Source: Sipunculus nudus
Lineage: Eukaryota; Annelida; Sipuncula; Golfingiida; Sipunculidae
Direction: 5' to 3'
Assembly (NCBI GenBank): GCA_026874595.1
Contig: CM049307.1
Coordinates: forward strand, 38,172,862-38,236,861
Length of the DNA: 64,000 nt
Part shown: positions 60,625 to 64,000 of the stretch, piece by piece
Position numbering within the stretch: the first letter of the stretch is position 1
How the letters are laid out: every line of letters starts with the position of its first letter
Position numbers and translations under genes: made by a program
Notes under the pieces: generated by a model
Told to the model about the DNA's origin: nothing
The model's database searches: none
Seen by the model: the letters and a program-made list of their open reading frames with translations, nothing else

Positions 60625-62605
60625 TTTGTTGCTTGCCGGAATCAAAGATTTCGGCAAGCATATTACTCAGTTGCGTATGTCTGTTTGTTTGTCTGCACTC
60701 TCCTGGCCACAATTTTGCCACAATCACCTTGAAACTTACAGGGATGATGAAAAACATAATTTCTAGGTGCCCTATTGTTTTTGGTTAAAATAGGTCAAAG
60801 GTCAAGGTCAAGGTCATCAAAACTTCTCAAAACGGTTTTTTCTTCATATCTTTGTGACTATTAGTTGTATCTACTTCAACAATAGTATATTTTAATCGTC
60901 ATTCCAAGGCCTGTCATCTGGTGTGTAGCTGACTCAAATTTGCCGTAACCATGGTTACAAATTTTTGGGGAAAAGTCATGATATTCGAAAATAAAGGGTC
61001 TTATTTTTGTAACTTTGTCAATTTTAAAGCTAGAGTGATCTAGTTTTTTGCATCAGGAAGCATTCAACTAGTACTACAAGATTTTATTACAAGTCTTGCA
61101 GTATCTCGTAAAATATCTCGTGAATAGAGATATTTCGAGATTTAATTCATCTTACGCCAAAGGCCACATTATTGCAGGAATCTTTTTGAAACTGACATAT
61201 TATAAGTCCTACACTAGTATCTCGAAATTGTTTTTTCATTTTTTGAATAGGGCCGCTAGGGGGCGCTGGATGCGAACCTCCCGAACATATCATATTTTGG
61301 CCATATCTAAAAAATTATAAGCCTCAATTACATAACTATAGCTTATTTTCTTCCTCTGAGTTTTTTCCATAACCTAGTGTAGTCATCTGGTCACAATTTT
61401 GTGACACTTTGTCAGTGTGTCTGTCTGTTTGTCAGTTGTCCTCAAATTCGCCTTCTTGCTCTTGCGTCTAACATATAGCATTCTACAGGCCACAGTTTTG
61501 AAAGAATTCTTTTGAAACTATTACATCTTAAGTCTTACACTAATATCTCGAAACCAATTGTTCATTTTCCGGATATGGCCGCTAGGGGGCGCTGAACTCG
61601 AACCTCTCCCAACATATCATGCTTTGGCAATATCTCCAAAACTATAAACCTCAGTTACATAAACTGTAGCTTTTTTCTTCCTTTGAGTCTTCTCCATAAC
61701 CTGGATTAGTCATCTGGACTCAATCTTGAGTCACTTTGTCAGTGTTTCGTCTGTTTGTCAGTTGTCCTCAAATTCGCCTGCTTAATTGTTGGCTCTTGCG
61801 TCTCACATATAGCATTCTATAGGCCATAGTTTTGACGGAATCCTTTTGAAACTATTACATCTTATGTCTTACTTTAATATCTAGAAATAAATTTTTCATT
61901 TTCTGGATATGGCCACTAGTGGGCGCTGCACACGACCCTCACACACATACCATTGTATTGGCCATATCTCTACAACAAAAGCCTCTGTTATACAAACTAT
62001 AGCTTATTTTCTTCCTTTGAGTCTTCTCCATAACCTGATTAAGGCATCTGGTTTCAATCTTCTGTCACTTTGTCAGTGTGTCCATCTGTTTGACCGTTAT
62101 CCTCAAAGTCGCCTGCTTGCTGGTTCTTACGCCTTACATATAGCATTCTACAGGCCACAGCTTTGACGGAATCCTTTTAAAACTGGGACATCTCATGTCA
62201 TACACTAATAATACGAAACGCATTTGTCGTCTTCGGAATATGTCTGCTAGAGGGCGCTACAGTCGAGCCTCCCAAGTATATCATTAATTCGCCATACCTC
62301 CAAAACTATAAATCTAAATTACATAAATTATAACTCATTTTCTTCCTTTGAATCTTCTCAATCACTAGGTAATGTCATCTGGTGTCAATCTTGTCTCACA
62401 AAGTTACTTTGTCTGTCTGTTCGTCTTTTGTTGTCAGTTTTGTCTGCTTGCCTGTTCTTTTGTTTCATATGTCATTCTACGGGCCACATATTCTCAGCAA
62501 TGTCCCTGAGAGTCATTCCATTAATAGAAAACCGACAATATGTTTGTCTGTCCGTCTGTGTTTCACTTCCGATTTCCGGCAAGCGTTCGACCTATGGTCG
62601 TCTAG
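60625..62605 (+). mobile_element. Nested Helitron-like unit with ~330-bp tandem core
   Basis: The 5' hairpin is TGCTTGCCGGAA...TTTCGGCAAGCA (60630-60660). The core is four clear tandem units about 326-334 bp apart ('tcatctggt', 'ctttgtcagtgtgtctgtct', 'gtcagttgtcctcaaattcg', 'catatagcattctacaggcc', 'gctagggggcgct'). The 3' stem-loop CGACC-TAT-GGTCG (62588-62600) is followed by T and CTAG (62602-62605), then T. The layout matches the GGTGGCGCC family, but the sequence differs. It sits wholly inside the 4.75-kb element. The open frames here are repetitive. Confidence 0.6.
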
Positions 62606-63177
62606 TTTTTCTTTTTAAAGTTGTCCAATACATCTGATGAATCATTATCAAACAATTCAATGTGATATATTATGCATATGATGCAACATTTTAAAACTTG
62701 AATTGAAATGGGTTTCATTTGACAGCATGAACATATCGGGGAAATATCACATTTTGAATTTGTTAAATGTGCATTCTGATCATGAAATATAAAATAAATT
62801 TTGGAATCAATTAAATATATTACATAATAAATTTTGTAAGTCTAAGAGATACATAATCCTGATGAAATTTTTTATCAATGGAACATGTGAAGTTTGGTCA
62901 ATTTAAACATGAAACATAAAACATTTTATCAAAAAAACCTTTAGAAACATTTCCAGGACATTGTCGTGTTTCTGTCAAATTTTAATTCTATTTATCATTT
63001 TAATTAATCAATTGATACTATGTTGTTTTACAAAATGAAAAAAAATATGACGACAAAATATTATTGTAAGAAAACAGCATCATGAATGTAACACAACAGA
63101 ATTGAATTATAAAAAAAAATATGTCATCTGGAAGATATTGAAAATGCTTGACATGCACGTATATGCTGATGATTTGA

Positions 63178-63464
63178 TGACCAGTGCATGGCCGTGGCTT
63201 CCGAGTTTTACACATTTGGACTACTAACCTGCACTTCAGAGTGACTTCCGAGATGGCTTCCGAGCACAGATTCTTCTATAACTTTCAGATAATTGAATGA
63301 ATAACTATGATTCTTCACAGAATAATAGAACAGACCCTAGGGTATCGATAAAAATCAAAATAGTATTGATGTGATGGCTTTTTGTATATGCTTTATGGCT
63401 TTGTTTCTTAAAAATCCTTGGCTTCGGACTTCCGGCTTCCGACTTTCGAGTTTTACACACAGCC
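63178..63464 (-). repeat. Right terminal inverted repeat of the 4.75-kb element
   Basis: Reverse complement of the left arm, 287 against 288 bases long, with the inner boundary at 'tgaccagtgc' in both. Confidence 0.7.
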
Positions 63465-63473
63465 TCTTATCTG

Positions 63474-64000
63474 ACCATCCCCACTACATCAGCTTATACA
63501 CGCTATTGACTCTGTTTATTTAATGTGATCATTGAGCAAATATAAGGCTGCAATTAATATTGTTGGTATGCTGCAAGGAAGATTAAATGAAACTTGCAAA
63601 AACCTGATGTTTATCTGTAAATGAAAGACCATGAGTAGCTTTGCCCTGAATTATTAAGCGAGTCCGTTGATATAAGATAAAGTTATAGTGCAATATGTTA
63701 TTTCTAAGCTTTTCACGTTCACGCTTCCATTTTAATTTCAACTCAGCAACAGTCGATTAAGACAAGACCACATTATATTTGCACAGTGCACACACAGCAG
63801 TATTGAATAAATACTGACAGGCTGTCCGCCAGGGGCGCTAGTTATTTGCCTGCAGTTTTTCAGTCAAGCAGGCAGATTCTAGCTGCATTAAATGCGGTGG
63901 TATCCAGGACCCTGGATACCGCCGCATAAAAAGCTTCAGAGTAAACTGGAGAACTTCAAACCCTTGTCGGGAAAAGATTGTGTAAAATCAAATAGTGCGT
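63474..64000. other. Right edge, no gene recognised
   Basis: A short open stretch on the minus strand (about 63740-63590) is Lys/Arg-rich but has no splice or family support. Confidence 0.4.
63892..63927. repeat. 36-base near-perfect palindrome
   Basis: ATGCGGTGGTATCCAGG and its inverse CCTGGATACCGCCGCAT form a 17-bp stem with one mismatch and almost no loop. It may be a mobile-element terminus or the centre of a small foldback; the parent element is not defined in the window. Confidence 0.6.

Larger units (their letters stand above)
58712..63464. mobile_element. 4.75-kb element with ~287-bp terminal inverted repeats (Mutator-like layout)
   Basis: The left arm 58712-58999 and right arm 63178-63464 are inverted copies, roughly 75% similar by eye. 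Shared modules in order: GGCTGTGTGTAAAACTCG, 'ggaagccggaagtc', 'gaagccaaggattttt', 'tgaagaatcata', 'tgaaagttatag', 'ggaagccatctc', 'tccaaatgtgtaaaactcgg' and 'gcactggtca'. The flanks tcttattcg (58703-58711) and tcttatctg (63465-63473) agree at 7 of 9 positions, consistent with a decayed 9-bp target duplication. Long arms plus about 9 bp suggest a Mutator-type element. No transposase was recognised, so it is non-autonomous or a gutted copy. Confidence 0.65.

Noticed and set aside
63590-63745. A Lys/Arg-rich minus-strand open stretch as a possible LRPAP1 first exon
   Set aside because: It has no signal peptide, no Met, no suitable donor phase and no RAP-like motif.
1-64000. rRNA, functional tRNA or viral genes
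   Set aside because: None could be recognised; the only tRNA-like signal (near 20950-21020) has a non-tRNA body and fits a SINE better.

Overview
This is a window of animal nuclear DNA, AT-rich and full of repeats, with intron-rich genes. The repeat content suggests a lophotrochozoan, most likely a bivalve mollusc: dispersed units with tandem-repeat cores, terminal stem-loops and CTAG ends (the architecture described for pearl/HINE/DINE-1-like Helitron derivatives), many MITEs, long AT, CT and CA microsatellites and poly-G/C runs. The species was not identified and no database was searched.

Four protein-coding genes can be supported. (1) Minus strand, 1 to about 15.6 kb: the 5' end of OGDH (E1 subunit of mitochondrial 2-oxoglutarate dehydrogenase). 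It has a likely non-coding first exon and a CRE near 15.4-15.5 kb, the first coding exon at 14727-14963, and then an intron that appears to run off the left edge. (2) Plus strand, 26198-39731: a complete ten-exon SLC15A4-like proton-coupled histidine/oligopeptide transporter. All exon phases join, giving 572 residues. (3) Plus strand, 43831-47936: an ankyrin-repeat and SOCS-box (ASB-type) protein of 410 residues in three exons, the first encoding only eight bases. (4) Minus strand, 57806-51699: the last six exons of LRPAP1 (receptor-associated protein, RAP), ending in the ER-retrieval tetrapeptide HTEL. Its first exon, with the signal peptide, was not found and probably lies beyond 64 kb.

Between and inside the genes: 0-14.7 kb is intron with several copies of three repeat families. 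15.7-25.5 kb is a repeat-dense intergenic block (hAT-like and Harbinger-like MITEs, Helitron-like units, a possible SINE, microsatellites). SLC15A4 intron 1 (6.7 kb) holds two terminal-inverted-repeat elements. 39.8-43 kb and 48-51.6 kb are mostly unrecognised AT-rich DNA with some repeats. 57.8-64 kb is dominated by a 4.75-kb element with terminal inverted repeats of about 287 bp, carrying a second Helitron-like element nested inside it.

The four genes are ordinary, functionally unlinked housekeeping or trafficking genes. No new multi-gene system was seen. The less ordinary signals are in the repeats: nested mobile elements, a tandem array of CTCF-like sites, dispersed nuclear-receptor half-site clusters, a tandemly duplicated exon/donor boundary in SLC15A4, and a minisatellite of splice-site-like units in LRPAP1.
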